Of a stretch of 64,000 nucleotides of DNA, positions 27,479 to 37,075 are shown piece by piece (position 1 is the stretch's first letter; every line of letters starts with the position of its first letter). Origin of the DNA: an uncultured Desulfovibrionaceae bacterium (lineage in GTDB: Bacteria > Desulfobacterota > Desulfovibrionia > Desulfovibrionales > Desulfovibrionaceae); NCBI GenBank assembly GCA_944324045.1, contig CALUUT010000006.1, forward strand, positions 1 through 64,000, in the 5' to 3' direction. Below the pieces are notes generated by a model, which ran no database searches, was not told the origin of the DNA, and was given only the letters and a program-made list of their open reading frames with translations. A program made the translations under genes and the position numbers.

Positions 27479-28426
27479 ATGGAAAATGGCATGGCTTTGT
27501 CCCGGGCCTTTTATTACGAGTGCGCCGAACCTCTTTTTAAGCGTGAATGTCCGGACCTGCTTGACCGCGCGGCGGTCGGGCTGGTTGGTGAAGGGTCGGA
27601 ATGTCTGGGATTTGATGACGCGATTTCGCGCGATCATGATTGGGGTCCGGGTTTTTGTCTCTGGCTGCCGCATGCCGAGGTAAAAGAGTGGGAAGCCGCG
27701 GTTGAGCGCGTGTTTCGGCTGCTTCCGGAAACCTATCAGGGCGTGTCGGCCAGAATGACGCCTGAGCGTCGCATGGGTCGGGTCGGGCTTTTTGGCATTG
27801 AAGATTTTTATCGCCGGTTTATCGGCATGCCGCGTCCGCCGAAAACCATTGGCGAATGGCGCGCCGTTCCGGAACATTTTTTTGCCGTATGCACGAATGG
27901 CGAAGTTTTTGCCGATACGCTCGGGCAGTTTACAGAATTCAGAAATGCGTTGCTCGCATTTTATCCGGAAGATTTGCGCCTGAAAAAGATAGCGGCGCGC
28001 TGCATGAACATGGCTCAGACAGGTCAGTACAACCTGTTGCGGTCCTTGCGCCGGGGCGAAACCGTTGCGGCGATGCTGGCCGCCGCCCGATTTACGGAAC
28101 AGGCCCTTTCCATGACCTATCTGCTTAACAGACGGTATATGCCGTTTTATAAATGGGCCTGGCGCGGAGTCGGCAAGCTGCCTGTGCTTGGCGCGCTGAC
28201 GCAGCATCAGCTTGCGCTTCTGGCCGGCTTGAATTTCGCGGAAGGGCCTGGCCTTGAAGCGCGGGCCAGCGAAGTGGTTGAGACTCTTTGCGCCACGGTC
28301 GCCAGGGTCTTGCGGGAAGAAGGGCTTTCCGACGCCAAAGGCGCATGGCTGCTTGAACATGGTCCCAGCGTTCAGGCAAGAATCAAAACCCCGGAACTGC
28401 GCGCCATGCCTGTTATGGCGGAATAA
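27479..28426 (+). CDS. DUF4037 nucleotidyltransferase-like protein, 315 aa
   Basis: Contains the DUF4037 region with an N-terminal pattern GEGSECLGFDDAISRDHDWG (38-57): Gly-Ser followed by spaced acidic residues, as in nucleotidyltransferase folds of the antibiotic-modifying type. The function of the family is not established. The C-terminal half is helical (QYNLLRSLRRGE, AARFTEQALSMTYLLN). Start 27479 follows AAAGGAG; the frame is open to 27389 within the methyltransferase gene. It is probably in one transcript with that gene and ends before a strong bidirectional terminator. Confidence 0.78.
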   Translation: MENGMALSRAFYYECAEPLFKRECPDLLDRAAVGLVGEGSECLGFDDAISRDHDWGPGFCLWLPHAEVKEWEAAVERVFRLLPETYQGVSARMTPERRMGRVGLFGIEDFYRRFIGMPRPPKTIGEWRAVPEHFFAVCTNGEVFADTLGQFTEFRNALLAFYPEDLRLKKIAARCMNMAQTGQYNLLRSLRRGETVAAMLAAARFTEQALSMTYLLNRRYMPFYKWAWRGVGKLPVLGALTQHQLALLAGLNFAEGPGLEARASEVVETLCATVARVLREEGLSDAKGAWLLEHGPSVQARIKTPELRAMPVMAE

Positions 28427-28459
28427 ACGCCGCGGATCAGTTGCCCTTGTAAACAAGAA

Positions 28460-28494
28460 AAAGGGCCCATCCCACAGAGGATGGGCCCTTTTTG
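28460..28494. terminator. Bidirectional terminator between DUF4037 gene and carB
   Basis: GGGCCCATCC (28463-28472) pairs with GGATGGGCCC (28479-28488) around a 6-base loop, with A and T tracts on both sides. It serves the plus-strand gene ending at 28426 and carB ending at 28517. Confidence 0.92.
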
Positions 28495-28516
28495 CGTTCT
28501 TCAGCGTCCGCGCCTT

Positions 28517-31500
28517 TTAATAGTAATCCTGCAACGCCGCAACATACGGTTTTTGCGTGCATTGGGCCTCAAGGCCCTCAACCGCGGCGTTGAGCGCCGC
28601 TACAGTGGTCACAAGCGCTATTTTGCGCGAAAGCGTGGTGGCGCGAATGGGCAGGGCGTCGCGCGCCGCGTCAAGTCCGGCGACAATATTGATCATGATC
28701 TGAATTTGTCCGTTGATCATGATATCAATCAGGTTCGGGCGTCCTTCGCCGATTTTTTGCGCCAGCTCCGCTTGAATGCCATGTTTTTCCAGAAGCGCGC
28801 GCGTGCCGCTGGTCGCATACAGTTTGAAGCCAAGGGCCGCAAGACGCCGGGACGGCTCCACGATGGCGTCTTTGTCGCGGTCGCATACGGAAATCAGCAC
28901 GCCGCCCTTGTCCGGTATGACGTCGCCCGCGCCGGTCTGGGCCTTGAGATAGGCAAGACCGAAACTGTTGTCTATGCCCATGGATTCGCCGGTGGAGCGC
29001 ATTTCCGGACCAAGGGTGATCACGGCCCCCGGAAAGCGTTCAAAAGGCAATACCGCTTCTTTTACAGCAAAATGACTGACTTTGGGTTCTTCGGTAAAAC
29101 CCAGGTCCGGGAGCGAATAGCCCAGCATGACCTTGGTTGCGATTCTGGCTACAGGGACTCCAGTGGCTTTGGACACAAAGGGCACGGTGCGCGAAGCGCG
29201 CGGATTGGCTTCGATAATATACACTTTTCCTTTTTGCACCGCGAACTGAATGTTCAAAAGGCCCCGTGTATTAAGCGCCAGGCCGATTTTGCGCGTATAA
29301 TCGCGGATGGTCTCAAGGGTCGCTTCAGAAAGCGTATGCGTGGGAATGGAACATGCCGAATCCCCCGAATGAATGCCCGCCTGCTCAATATGTTCCATTA
29401 TGGCGGCTATCGTGACATGTTCTTTGTCCACGACCGCATCGACATCCATTTCAATCGCATCCTCAAGGAAACGGTCCACAAGTATTTGCTGGTCTGCGCT
29501 GACGCTGAGGGCTTCCTGCAGATAGCGGCGCAGTTGCGTTTCATCATGCACGATTTGCATGGCGCGCCCGCCAAGCACGAATGAAGGACGGACCATGACC
29601 GGATACCCAATCTGGGCCGCGATGCGGCACGCATTTTCATCATTGCAGGCCGTGCCGTTTTCCGGCTGGGGAATGTTCAGTTTTTCAAGAAGCGCGCTGA
29701 ACATTTCCCTGTCTTCGGCGCGGGCGATATCTGCGGGCGAAGTCCCAATGATGGGCACTCCCGCCTCGGCAAGCGTGCGCGCAAGGTTTAATGGCGTTTG
29801 TCCGCCAAATTGCACAATGACGCCGTCCGGTTTTTCATGGTCGCAAATGGCCAGAATATCTTCGGCCGTCAAAGGTTCAAAGTACAACTTGCTCGCCGTA
29901 TCGTAATCCGTGGACACGGTTTCCGGGTTCGAGTTCACCATGATTGCTTCATATCCAAGCTCCTTGAGGGCAAAGGCCGCCTGTACGCAACAATAGTCGA
30001 ACTCGATTCCCTGGCCGATTCTGTTGGGACCGCCGCCAAGAATGATGATTTTGGGCTTGCCGCTGACCGTGGATTCCTGTTCGGGAAGACGCATGTCCCG
30101 CAGGTGTCCGGTGCCGGCTGTGCCGTTATACGTCGAGTAGAAATAGGGAGTGACCGCTCTGAATTCTCCGGCGCACGTATCGACGGACTTGAAACAGGGC
30201 CGGATATCCGCGCGCAGCCGCAAAGACCGGATATCCTGTTCCGTGAACGCCTTGTCGCGCTGGTGGCGCGTGGCGATTGCCGCAAGCTGCCGGTCGCTGA
30301 ACCCATTGCATTTGGCGTCGCGCAACAGCGAGGCAAGGGGTGCAGGCACTTGCGCGTCGGCATGTTTCAATGCGTCGGTCAGCAGGGAAGGGAGTTCCTG
30401 TTCAAGCAGGGTTTCCATTTGCGCAAGTTCCGCAAAGTGATTGATAAACCAGGGATCAATGCCGGTGGCTTCATAGATGCTTTCCGGGGAGAGTCCGGCG
30501 TCCAGCGCGGCCCTGAGCGTGAAGATGCGCTCCGCGCCCGGTATGCGGATACGCTTGCGCAGTTCCGCCTGACGTTCCCTTGAACGCAGAGGCAATGCCT
30601 CGCGGCGGTCGCCGCCAAATCCGATGCGCCCGATTTCAAGACCACGCAGAGCTTTTTGCAGGGCTTCCCTGAAGGTGCGGCCTATGGACATGGTTTCGCC
30701 CACGGATTTCATCTGCAATCCCAGGGTCGGGTCCGCGCCGGGGAATTTTTCAAACGTGAAGCGGGGCACTTTGATGACGCAATAGTCGACTGTAGGTTCA
30801 AAACAGGCTGAAGTATTGCCCGTTATATCATTGGTGAGTTCGTCAAGTCTGTATCCCACCGCAAGTTTGGCCGCAATGCGCGCAATCGGATAACCGGTCG
30901 CCTTGGAGGCCAACGCTGAAGAGCGTGAGACGCGCGGATTCATTTCAATGACCAGTCTGCGTCCGGTCGCAGGGTCCACGGCGAACTGGATGTTGCATCC
31001 GCCCGTATCCACGCCGACAGCCCGGATGATTTCCAGCGCGTCGGTTCGCATTGCCTGATATTCCGTATCCGAAAGCGTTTGAATAGGCGCGACCGTAATG
31101 GAGTCGCCCGTATGGATGCCTACAGGGTCCACATTTTCGATGCCGCAGATGATGATTGCGTTGTCCGCCGCGTCACGGATGACCTCAAGCTCATATTCCT
31201 TCCATCCAAGAATGGATTCTTCCACCATGATGGTATGAATAGGCGAGGCGTTCAGACCGCGCGCCGCGACTTCGCGAAATTCGTCCATGTTGTAGGCCAC
31301 TCCGCCGCCTGTGCCGCCAAGCGTGTAGGAAGGACGGACAATAGCGGGAAATTGCACATGGGATATGATGGCAAGCGCTTCTTCCAGAGAATGCGCTTCG
31401 CCGCTTCGCGGCATGGACAGATGAATCGAATCCATAAGTTCCCGGAAGACTTCTCTGTTTTCAGCTTTTTCTATGGCTTCCGGTTTGGCCCCGATCATTT

Positions 31501-31840
31501 CGACCCCGTATTCGGCAAGCACGCCGCTTCTATGCAGGTCCATGGCCAGGTTCAGGGCCGTCTGGCCGCCCAGGGTGGGCAACAGCGCCTGGGGGCGTTC
31601 CCTGCGGATAATTTCGGCGACGCTGTCAGGCGTAAGAGGTTCTATGTAAGTTCTGTCGCTGAAATCAGGGTCTGTCATGACCGTGGCCGGGTTGGAGTTG
31701 ACCAGGACGATTTCATATCCTTCTTCTTTCAGCGCCTTGCAGCCCTGAGTCCCGGAATAGTCGAACTCGCAGGCCTGGCCGATGACAATGGGACCTGAAC
31801 CGAGAATCAGTATTTTTTGGATATCTGTGCGTTTGGGCAT
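28517..31840 (-). CDS. carB: Carbamoyl-phosphate synthase large subunit, 1107 aa
   Basis: Makes carbamoyl phosphate from glutamine-derived ammonia, bicarbonate and two ATP for arginine and pyrimidine synthesis. Two homologous ATP-grasp halves are seen: [22 protein letters not shown] and later [20 protein letters not shown], each with [17 protein letters not shown] and the [24 protein letters not shown] motifs; an allosteric MGS-like domain (ISVCDRDKD onward, KIGEGRPN) ends the chain. The length exceeds the usual ~1075 mainly through a longer linker (about 405-480) between the halves. Start 31840 has AAGGAAG before it. carA lies upstream with 120 bases between. Confidence 0.97.
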   Translation of the reverse strand: MPKRTDIQKILILGSGPIVIGQACEFDYSGTQGCKALKEEGYEIVLVNSNPATVMTDPDFSDRTYIEPLTPDSVAEIIRRERPQALLPTLGGQTALNLAMDLHRSGVLAEYGVEMIGAKPEAIEKAENREVFRELMDSIHLSMPRSGEAHSLEEALAIISHVQFPAIVRPSYTLGGTGGGVAYNMDEFREVAARGLNASPIHTIMVEESILGWKEYELEVIRDAADNAIIICGIENVDPVGIHTGDSITVAPIQTLSDTEYQAMRTDALEIIRAVGVDTGGCNIQFAVDPATGRRLVIEMNPRVSRSSALASKATGYPIARIAAKLAVGYRLDELTNDITGNTSACFEPTVDYCVIKVPRFTFEKFPGADPTLGLQMKSVGETMSIGRTFREALQKALRGLEIGRIGFGGDRREALPLRSRERQAELRKRIRIPGAERIFTLRAALDAGLSPESIYEATGIDPWFINHFAELAQMETLLEQELPSLLTDALKHADAQVPAPLASLLRDAKCNGFSDRQLAAIATRHQRDKAFTEQDIRSLRLRADIRPCFKSVDTCAGEFRAVTPYFYSTYNGTAGTGHLRDMRLPEQESTVSGKPKIIILGGGPNRIGQGIEFDYCCVQAAFALKELGYEAIMVNSNPETVSTDYDTASKLYFEPLTAEDILAICDHEKPDGVIVQFGGQTPLNLARTLAEAGVPIIGTSPADIARAEDREMFSALLEKLNIPQPENGTACNDENACRIAAQIGYPVMVRPSFVLGGRAMQIVHDETQLRRYLQEALSVSADQQILVDRFLEDAIEMDVDAVVDKEHVTIAAIMEHIEQAGIHSGDSACSIPTHTLSEATLETIRDYTRKIGLALNTRGLLNIQFAVQKGKVYIIEANPRASRTVPFVSKATGVPVARIATKVMLGYSLPDLGFTEEPKVSHFAVKEAVLPFERFPGAVITLGPEMRSTGESMGIDNSFGLAYLKAQTGAGDVIPDKGGVLISVCDRDKDAIVEPSRRLAALGFKLYATSGTRALLEKHGIQAELAQKIGEGRPNLIDIMINGQIQIMINIVAGLDAARDALPIRATTLSRKIALVTTVAALNAAVEGLEAQCTQKPYVAALQDYY

Positions 31841-31960
31841 CCGAAACTTCCTTGCAATCTTCGTGAAACATGTGCGGTACAATATTTCCCGGTTACAAAA
31901 GCAAAAACTCTTTTTCGTATCTCAGGCGTGGAGACGGATAGGCGGGCTTTTCCGCGCGGT

Positions 31961-33076
31961 TCATCCTTGTTTTGCATGCCACTGTTCGATAAGTTGACGG
32001 AATTCCGCGAACCGGTTCAGCTCGTCATGGGGACCGGGCGCGGCTTCCGGATGGTGCTGAACTGAAAACGCGGGAACGTGCGTGCAGCGCAAACCTTCAA
32101 CAGTGCCGTCATTGAGATTCCAGTGGCTGACTTTGACTTTTTCCGGATCAAGGCTTGCGGGGTCCACGCAAAAACCATGATTCTGGCTGGTTACGGATAC
32201 GCGGCCGCTTTCCACGTCGCGTACAGGATGGTTTGCTCCCCTGTGCCCGAATTTGAGCTTGTATGTTTTTCCGCCGAGCGCAAGACCGAGAAGCTGATGC
32301 CCAAGGCATATGCCGAAGATGGGAATAACGCCCAGCAACTCCTGAACAGCTCTGACCGCGTAATCGCATGGCTCAGGGTCTCCCGGACCATTGGACAAAA
32401 ACACGCCGTGGGGGTTGCTCGCCATGACGACGGACGCCGGGGTTTGGGCCGGCCATACAGTGACCTCCATCCCTTCGCGGGCCAGATATTCAAGTATGGA
32501 GCGTTTGACTCCATAGTCGTACACAGCGACGCGCAGGCCGCATGACTTCCAGTTTCCACGCGGTTTGTAGGCGTAGGGCTCCTTGCAGCTTACAACCTTC
32601 GCAAGGTCCAGCCCCGCCATGAGGGGCAGATTGTTCGCTTTTTCCAGAAGCGATTCAAGATTGCCGTCCCGCGCGCTGATTATGCCGTTTATTGAGCCAT
32701 GTTCGCGAAGATGCAGGGTCAGCGCTCTGGTGTCGATTCCGCCGATGCCCGTGACTCCTGACGCGCGCAGCCAGTCGTCAAGCGGAATTTCGGCGCGCCA
32801 ATGGCCGGTGAATGGGGACATTTCATGCATGATTGTCCCGGCGACCGTGGGCGAGGGGGATTCGTCGTCCAGCGGCGTAACGCCATAGTTTCCAATGTGC
32901 GGGGACGTAAAGGTGATCATCTGTCCATAATAGGAAGGGTCGGTCAGGATTTCCTGATATCCGCACATGGACGTGTTAAAGACGACTTCCCCGCCGGTTT
33001 CCTGAGCTGCGCCCAGGGCGACCCCTTTAAACCATATGCCGTTGGCCAGCATCAGGATGGCCGGTTTTCTCTGCAT
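31961..33076 (-). CDS. carA: Carbamoyl-phosphate synthase small subunit, 371 aa
   Basis: Glutamine amidotransferase subunit. N-terminal CarA domain (LANGIWFKGVALGA, CGYQEILTDPSYYGQ, GIGGIDTRALT) and a class I glutaminase domain with VFLSNGPGDPEPC, the nucleophile in FGICLGHQLLGLALGG, and SQNHGFCVD and QHHPEAAPGP completing the triad. AGGAGGCGAG precedes the ATG at 33076. The 235-base gap to the phosphohexomutase gene holds a minus-strand TTGACA (33227-33222) but no convincing -10. Confidence 0.97.
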   Translation of the reverse strand: MQRKPAILMLANGIWFKGVALGAAQETGGEVVFNTSMCGYQEILTDPSYYGQMITFTSPHIGNYGVTPLDDESPSPTVAGTIMHEMSPFTGHWRAEIPLDDWLRASGVTGIGGIDTRALTLHLREHGSINGIISARDGNLESLLEKANNLPLMAGLDLAKVVSCKEPYAYKPRGNWKSCGLRVAVYDYGVKRSILEYLAREGMEVTVWPAQTPASVVMASNPHGVFLSNGPGDPEPCDYAVRAVQELLGVIPIFGICLGHQLLGLALGGKTYKLKFGHRGANHPVRDVESGRVSVTSQNHGFCVDPASLDPEKVKVSHWNLNDGTVEGLRCTHVPAFSVQHHPEAAPGPHDELNRFAEFRQLIEQWHAKQG

Positions 33077-33311
33077 TGCGCTCGCCTCCTTGCCTGAATG
33101 GAAACAGATGAATGAGTCAAAAATATGTACAAAGTATGCCGCGTCGCCGGATATGCGATTATGGCGGTTTATAATTATGTCTATTTCATGGCCAGAAGGT
33201 TTTTCCCGAATGAATATGAAATGTCAAGCTGCTTGGGGTTGACCGGGCTTTTCCCTTTTGACGCTCTTTTACATGAGAATCTGCAAATGCCCATAACGCT
33301 GAAAAACCGCA

Positions 33312-34685
33312 TCAGCGGATATCTTTTGCATCCTGCGTTTCAAACGGCGCCAGGAGTTTCAGAATCGCTTCCGTTCGGGCGCGCATGAGCGCCGCGTCGC
33401 CTCTGGACTCCACATTCAGACGCAACAAAGGTTCGGTATTGGAAGAGCGCAGATTGAAGCGCCAGTCCGCAAATTCCATGGAGAGACCGTCAAGAGCGTC
33501 TTCTTTTGGCGAAAGCGGCCGAAAATGTTCGCGAACGGCGGCTACCGCTTCTTTTGGAGAGGAAACGTGCCGGTTGATCTCTCCACTGCATGGGAACGCA
33601 TGGAGCCGGTCTTCAACAAGCGCGGAAAGCGGACGTCCCGTCCGGCTTATCAACGCCGCAACCAGAAGCCAGGGGATCATGCCGCTGTCGCAGTAGGCGA
33701 AATCCCGGAAATAGTGATGAGCGCTCATCTCGCCGCCGTATACCGCATTTTCCAGACGCATGCGTTCTTTCATGAACGCATGGCCCGTTTTGCTTTCCAC
33801 AGGGACGCCGCCGTGGCGCAGGACTATGTCGCGCGTGTTCCAGACAAGACGCGGGTCATGGATGACGGCGCTTTTGGGGTTTCGTTCGAGCATGGCCTGA
33901 GCCAGAAGGCCGACAAGGTAGTAACCTTCAACGAAGTTGCCCCTGGAGTCAAAGAAAAAGCAACGGTCAAAATCGCCATCCCAGGCGATGCCCATGTCCG
34001 CATTGTGCGCGCGAACAGCGCGGGCCGTGGCCTGACGGTTTTCCGGAAGAAGCGGATTGGGAACGCCGTTGGGGAAGTTTCCGTCAGGGGTCTCATTGAT
34101 GAATATCATGGTAAAGGGAAGATATCGGGAAAGTTCCCGCACAATGGGGCCCGCGCAGCCGTTCCCCGGATCGGCGACAATGGTCAGGCGCGACAGGGGC
34201 TGATTTTCGACATAGGAAAGAAGGTGTTGAATATATTCGTTGCGGTATTCGGCCGTCCGATATTGTCCGCGCTTTGTGGCGACGGTCAGCGGGGCCGCGT
34301 CGAGCGCCCGGTCGCGTATGGAAAAAAGACCGGTGTCGCCGCTGACAGGGGCGGCGTTGGCGCGTACGAACTTCATGCCGTTGTATTCAGCCGGATTATG
34401 GCTGGCGGTGATCATGATGCCGCCGTCGAATCCCTGGGAAAAGACGGCATGATATATTTCTTCCGTGCCGCACACGCCGATATCCGTCACATCGGCTCCG
34501 GCATCCCGTAAACCGTCGGCTGCGGCTGCCGCAAGCATGGGGCCGGACAGCCGTATGTCGCGGCCGATGACGACCTTTTTGGCGTCAAGTTCCAGCGCGA
34601 ACGCGTGCCCGATGCGCATGGCAAGGTCTTTGTTCAGCTCCGCGGGAACCCGTCCGCGTATGTCGTAAGCTTTAAAGCAGGACAT
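33312..34685 (-). CDS. Phosphomannomutase/phosphoglucomutase, 457 aa
   Basis: Alpha-D-phosphohexomutase of the ManB/AlgC type, interconverting hexose 6- and 1-phosphates for lipopolysaccharide and exopolysaccharide precursors. AYDIRGRVP (6-14), the phosphoserine loop MITASHNPAEYNGMKF (Ser95), the metal loop IAWDGDFDRCFFFD, the sugar loop GGEMSAHHYFRDF and the phosphate loop LRSSNTEPLLRLNVE are all there. GEMSAHHYF is the version found in PMM/PGM rather than GlmM. AAGGAG lies before the ATG. It supplies glucose-1-phosphate to GalU encoded elsewhere in the window. Confidence 0.94.
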   Translation of the reverse strand: MSCFKAYDIRGRVPAELNKDLAMRIGHAFALELDAKKVVIGRDIRLSGPMLAAAAADGLRDAGADVTDIGVCGTEEIYHAVFSQGFDGGIMITASHNPAEYNGMKFVRANAAPVSGDTGLFSIRDRALDAAPLTVATKRGQYRTAEYRNEYIQHLLSYVENQPLSRLTIVADPGNGCAGPIVRELSRYLPFTMIFINETPDGNFPNGVPNPLLPENRQATARAVRAHNADMGIAWDGDFDRCFFFDSRGNFVEGYYLVGLLAQAMLERNPKSAVIHDPRLVWNTRDIVLRHGGVPVESKTGHAFMKERMRLENAVYGGEMSAHHYFRDFAYCDSGMIPWLLVAALISRTGRPLSALVEDRLHAFPCSGEINRHVSSPKEAVAAVREHFRPLSPKEDALDGLSMEFADWRFNLRSSNTEPLLRLNVESRGDAALMRARTEAILKLLAPFETQDAKDIR

Positions 34686-35061
34686 GTGTACTCCTTAAAA
34701 TGCGCTGTCTGCATTGTGGCGGTTCACGATTACGATATTGTCCGGTGTGGTTTTTGTAACGGGATATCGCGCCGCATTCCAGTTGGAACGTTTTTGCTGT
34801 TTGTCTATGTGAAATCCGGACATGCGTGGATGTTTCCGGCCGGCAAGCGGGAAGAGCGAAAAGGCACGGGAAGGGAGCCCGTGCCTTTTTATTCCGTCGC
34901 GCCGAATAATCCCTTCGCTAAACCGGTTTGCCGCATTGCCGGCGATATCGTTCCAATTCCATATAGCTGCCAGAGGCTGGGCAGATGCGAACATCGCTTT
35001 CAGTCCCGTAGAGAGCGTCAGCGTTGCAGATACAATGAACGGGTTACACATGGAAGTTTTT
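34686..35061. other. 376-base gap between the phosphohexomutase gene and aroK
   Basis: Contains the terminator at 34859-34890 and the upstream sequence of the phosphohexomutase gene. A minus-strand open frame (35051-34695) fills the gap but runs through the terminator and has no ribosome binding site, so it is not called. Confidence 0.5.
34859..34890. terminator. Terminator downstream of aroK
   Basis: AAAAGGCACGGG (34859-34870), a 7-base loop, CCCGTGCCTTTT (34878-34889): a 12-pair stem flanked by A and T tracts on both strands. Reading leftwards it would end the aroK transcript about 170 bases after its stop. Confidence 0.85.
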
Positions 35062-35613
35062 TCAGATATAGGCGGCGTCTTTGAGCAGGCGCGCAAGTCT
35101 TTGCGCATTGACATGCACGCCGTATCCTTCCGGTTCAAAAATCAGATCCGCCGCATTTTCATAGAGAGGCGCCCGCTCATGGAAAAGATCTTCTATTGTT
35201 TCGCCGGGCGCAATGGCGATTCCCCGGTCAGGAGCCTTGGCGATGCGTTCAAGAATGACGGGCAGGCTTACCCGAAGATAGATCACCGGACCAAGCGCAT
35301 GCAGCCGTTGTATCGCATTTTGCCTGTATACCACGCTGCCGCCTGTGGAAATGACGGTATTGGCCGCAAGCACGGATTCAATGATGGATGCTTCCACATC
35401 AAGGAATGTTTCCTTGTTCATACTGTCCGTGATGGTTTGCAGACGGGTTCCATAATGAGCTTCAATAAGAGCGTCCGTATCCATGTGCGCCATGCCCAGC
35501 TCCAAAGCCAGCGCGCGGCCAAGAGCCGTTTTTCCGGCGCCGGCCATTCCGATGAGGCAGATGCAGTTTCCAGGAGGCGGCGGAGCCGGCGGGAGAGCTG
35601 TCCAGTCGCTCAT
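35062..35613 (-). CDS. aroK: Shikimate kinase-like protein, 183 aa
   Basis: Phosphorylates shikimate in aromatic amino acid synthesis, if the family assignment holds. CLIGMAGAGKTALGRALA gives Walker A at 22-29, DTDALI (45-50) the substrate Asp pair, STGGSVVY the glycine loop (GGS instead of the usual GGG), and LFHERAPLYENAAD the R-x-PLY-x-x-AD motif near the lid. The segment DRGIAIAPGETIEDL replaces the common RPLL lid motif, so a related small-molecule kinase cannot be excluded. The start at 35613 is preceded by AGGAGA. Confidence 0.75.
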   Translation of the reverse strand: MSDWTALPPAPPPPGNCICLIGMAGAGKTALGRALALELGMAHMDTDALIEAHYGTRLQTITDSMNKETFLDVEASIIESVLAANTVISTGGSVVYRQNAIQRLHALGPVIYLRVSLPVILERIAKAPDRGIAIAPGETIEDLFHERAPLYENAADLIFEPEGYGVHVNAQRLARLLKDAAYI

Positions 35614-35828
35614 AGCGTGTTTTTCTCCTCATTAAACGCGGGATTCAAGAATGTTGCGGCAAGCTTCATAAACTCTTCTCATGCTCCAGCAAAACCGTCA
35701 AGGCTTGCTTGATCATGGGAAACAGGAAATGGCCAAGCGGCGGGCGATACGGAAAAGTTTGGGAAACCATTTTTTCGTTTGAGGAAACCAAAAAGGCAAA
35801 ATACTATAGCGACCGGTTTATACACCAA

Positions 35829-35857
35829 AAGGCAGGCCTGTTGCACAGGCCTGCCTT
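35829..35857 (-). terminator. Terminator after rpsI
   Basis: GGCAGGCCTG (35831-35840), 5-base loop, CAGGCCTGCC (35846-35855), followed on the minus strand by TTTT; it begins about 22 bases after the rpsI stop. Confidence 0.88.
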
Positions 35858-35879
35858 ACGGCTCACAGTAAAGAGAATA

Positions 35880-36272
35880 TTAACGCTTGGAGTACTGGTA
35901 CCGGGCGCGGGCAGCGCGCAAGCCGTACTTTTTGCGTTCTTTGGCGCGGGCGTCGCGAGTCAGGAACCCGGCGCGCTTCAATACGCCGCGCAAATTAACG
36001 TCAAAGGCAAGTAAAGCGCGGGAAATGCCGTGTCGCACAGCTTCCGCCTGACCGGAAACGCCGCCGCCGGAAACCCTCACCTTGACATCGATTTTGTCCA
36101 GCGTCTTGGTCATGACCAGGGGCTGACGCACAATCATCTGCAATGATTTGCGCGGAAAATAAGTATCAATAGAACGGTTGTTCACGGTAATCTGCCCGCT
36201 TCCCGTATAAAGGCGAGTACGGGCCGTGGCATTTTTCCGTCTGCCGGTTCCGTAATGAAAATTCTGAGACAT
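35880..36272 (-). CDS. rpsI: 30S ribosomal protein S9, 130 aa
   Basis: Small-subunit protein whose C-terminal tail reaches the P-site t[43 protein letters not shown] and the terminal [17 protein letters not shown] are typical, including the final SKR tail. Length is standard. It follows rplM by 15 bases, the conserved rplM-rpsI pair, and ends before a clear terminator. Confidence 0.98.
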   Translation of the reverse strand: MSQNFHYGTGRRKNATARTRLYTGSGQITVNNRSIDTYFPRKSLQMIVRQPLVMTKTLDKIDVKVRVSGGGVSGQAEAVRHGISRALLAFDVNLRGVLKRAGFLTRDARAKERKKYGLRAARARYQYSKR

Positions 36273-36287
36273 GCTGCTTCTCCGCCC

Positions 36288-36725
36288 TTAGTTATTTTGA
36301 AGTTCCAGAGTTTTGGGGGTCTGGGCCGCGTGGGGATGCTCCGAACCTTTGTAAATTTTCAGTTTCTTGAGCATAGCCCGGCCAAGCCGGTTTTTGGGCA
36401 GCATGCCCTGCACGGCTTTGCGCAGCACCATTTCCGGTTTGGCGGCGAGCATCTTTTCCAGAGACGTTTCCGTAAGACCGCCCACATACCCGGAATATTT
36501 GTAGTATTTTTTGTCAGCAAGCTTATTGCCGGTAACTTTGACCTTTTCGCAATTCACCACGACGATGAAATCGCCGTTATCCATATGATAGGCGAACTCA
36601 GGCTTATGCTTGCCGCGAAGCCGGTTGGCTATTTGTGTGGCAAGGCGCCCCAGTATCTTATCTGTGGCGTCAACCAGATACCATTCGCGATTAATATCGG
36701 CAGGCGTTGGACTAAACGTTTTCAT
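36288..36725 (-). CDS. rplM: 50S ribosomal protein L13, 145 aa
   Basis: Early-assembling large-subunit protein. [62 protein letters not shown] and [26 protein letters not shown] are typical; length is standard. AAGGAGA precedes the ATG. First gene of rplM-rpsI, with a well-formed promoter 32 bases upstream. Confidence 0.98.
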   Translation of the reverse strand: MKTFSPTPADINREWYLVDATDKILGRLATQIANRLRGKHKPEFAYHMDNGDFIVVVNCEKVKVTGNKLADKKYYKYSGYVGGLTETSLEKMLAAKPEMVLRKAVQGMLPKNRLGRAMLKKLKIYKGSEHPHAAQTPKTLELQNN

Positions 36726-36763
36726 GCAGGATTCTCCTTCACTGCGAAACTCGAAAGAGCGAC

Positions 36764-36792
36764 TTTGTACCTATAGAGCAGGGTATTGTCAA
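36764..36792 (-). promoter_or_regulatory. Predicted rplM-rpsI promoter
   Basis: On the minus strand TTGACA (36792-36787), 17 bases, TACAAA (36769-36764), with a start expected near 36757 and a leader of about 32 bases. Confidence 0.65.
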
Positions 36793-36986
36793 CCCGTTTT
36801 TTTCCATATTTATAGGGCCGCGTTTTGAGCCGCATTTTTATCTTTCGCGGGCAACATAGCGGTTTCCTGTGCTAAAAGCCTCAAGCCTCTTTCCCAAAGA
36901 ACAGGGAAACGCTGCGTTTGCCGGGCGCGCCGTTTAAAACTTTGGGAAGAATTTTGGACGAACTTTTTTGGGAAGCCGCGCAAGAC

Positions 36987-37015
36987 TTGTGCTTTACCCT
37001 ATCCCGGCATACATT
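36987..37015 (+). promoter_or_regulatory. Possible promoter of the HD-domain gene
   Basis: TTGTGC (36987-36992), 17 bases, TACATT (37010-37015). Matches are partial. With the rplM promoter this accounts for the 350-base divergent gap 36726-37075; nothing else is seen in it. Confidence 0.35.
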
Positions 37016-37075
37016 GCCAGTAAATAAAGGACGTTTTTTTTAAGCGGAGTAATTCAAAAGCGCGTGGGTGTTGCA

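Noticed and set aside
29920-29945. GGGTTCGAGTT resembling a tRNA T-arm
   Set aside because: It lies within carB and has no acceptor or anticodon stem around it. Other GTTC-like hits in the window fail in the same way; no tRNA is called.
33222-33227. Minus-strand TTGACA upstream of carA as a promoter
   Set aside because: The -35 is perfect but no acceptable -10 lies at 16-18 bases.
34695-35051. A 119-codon frame filling the gap between aroK and the phosphohexomutase gene
   Set aside because: It runs through a 12-pair terminator, has no ribosome binding site and is not recognised; probably chance.
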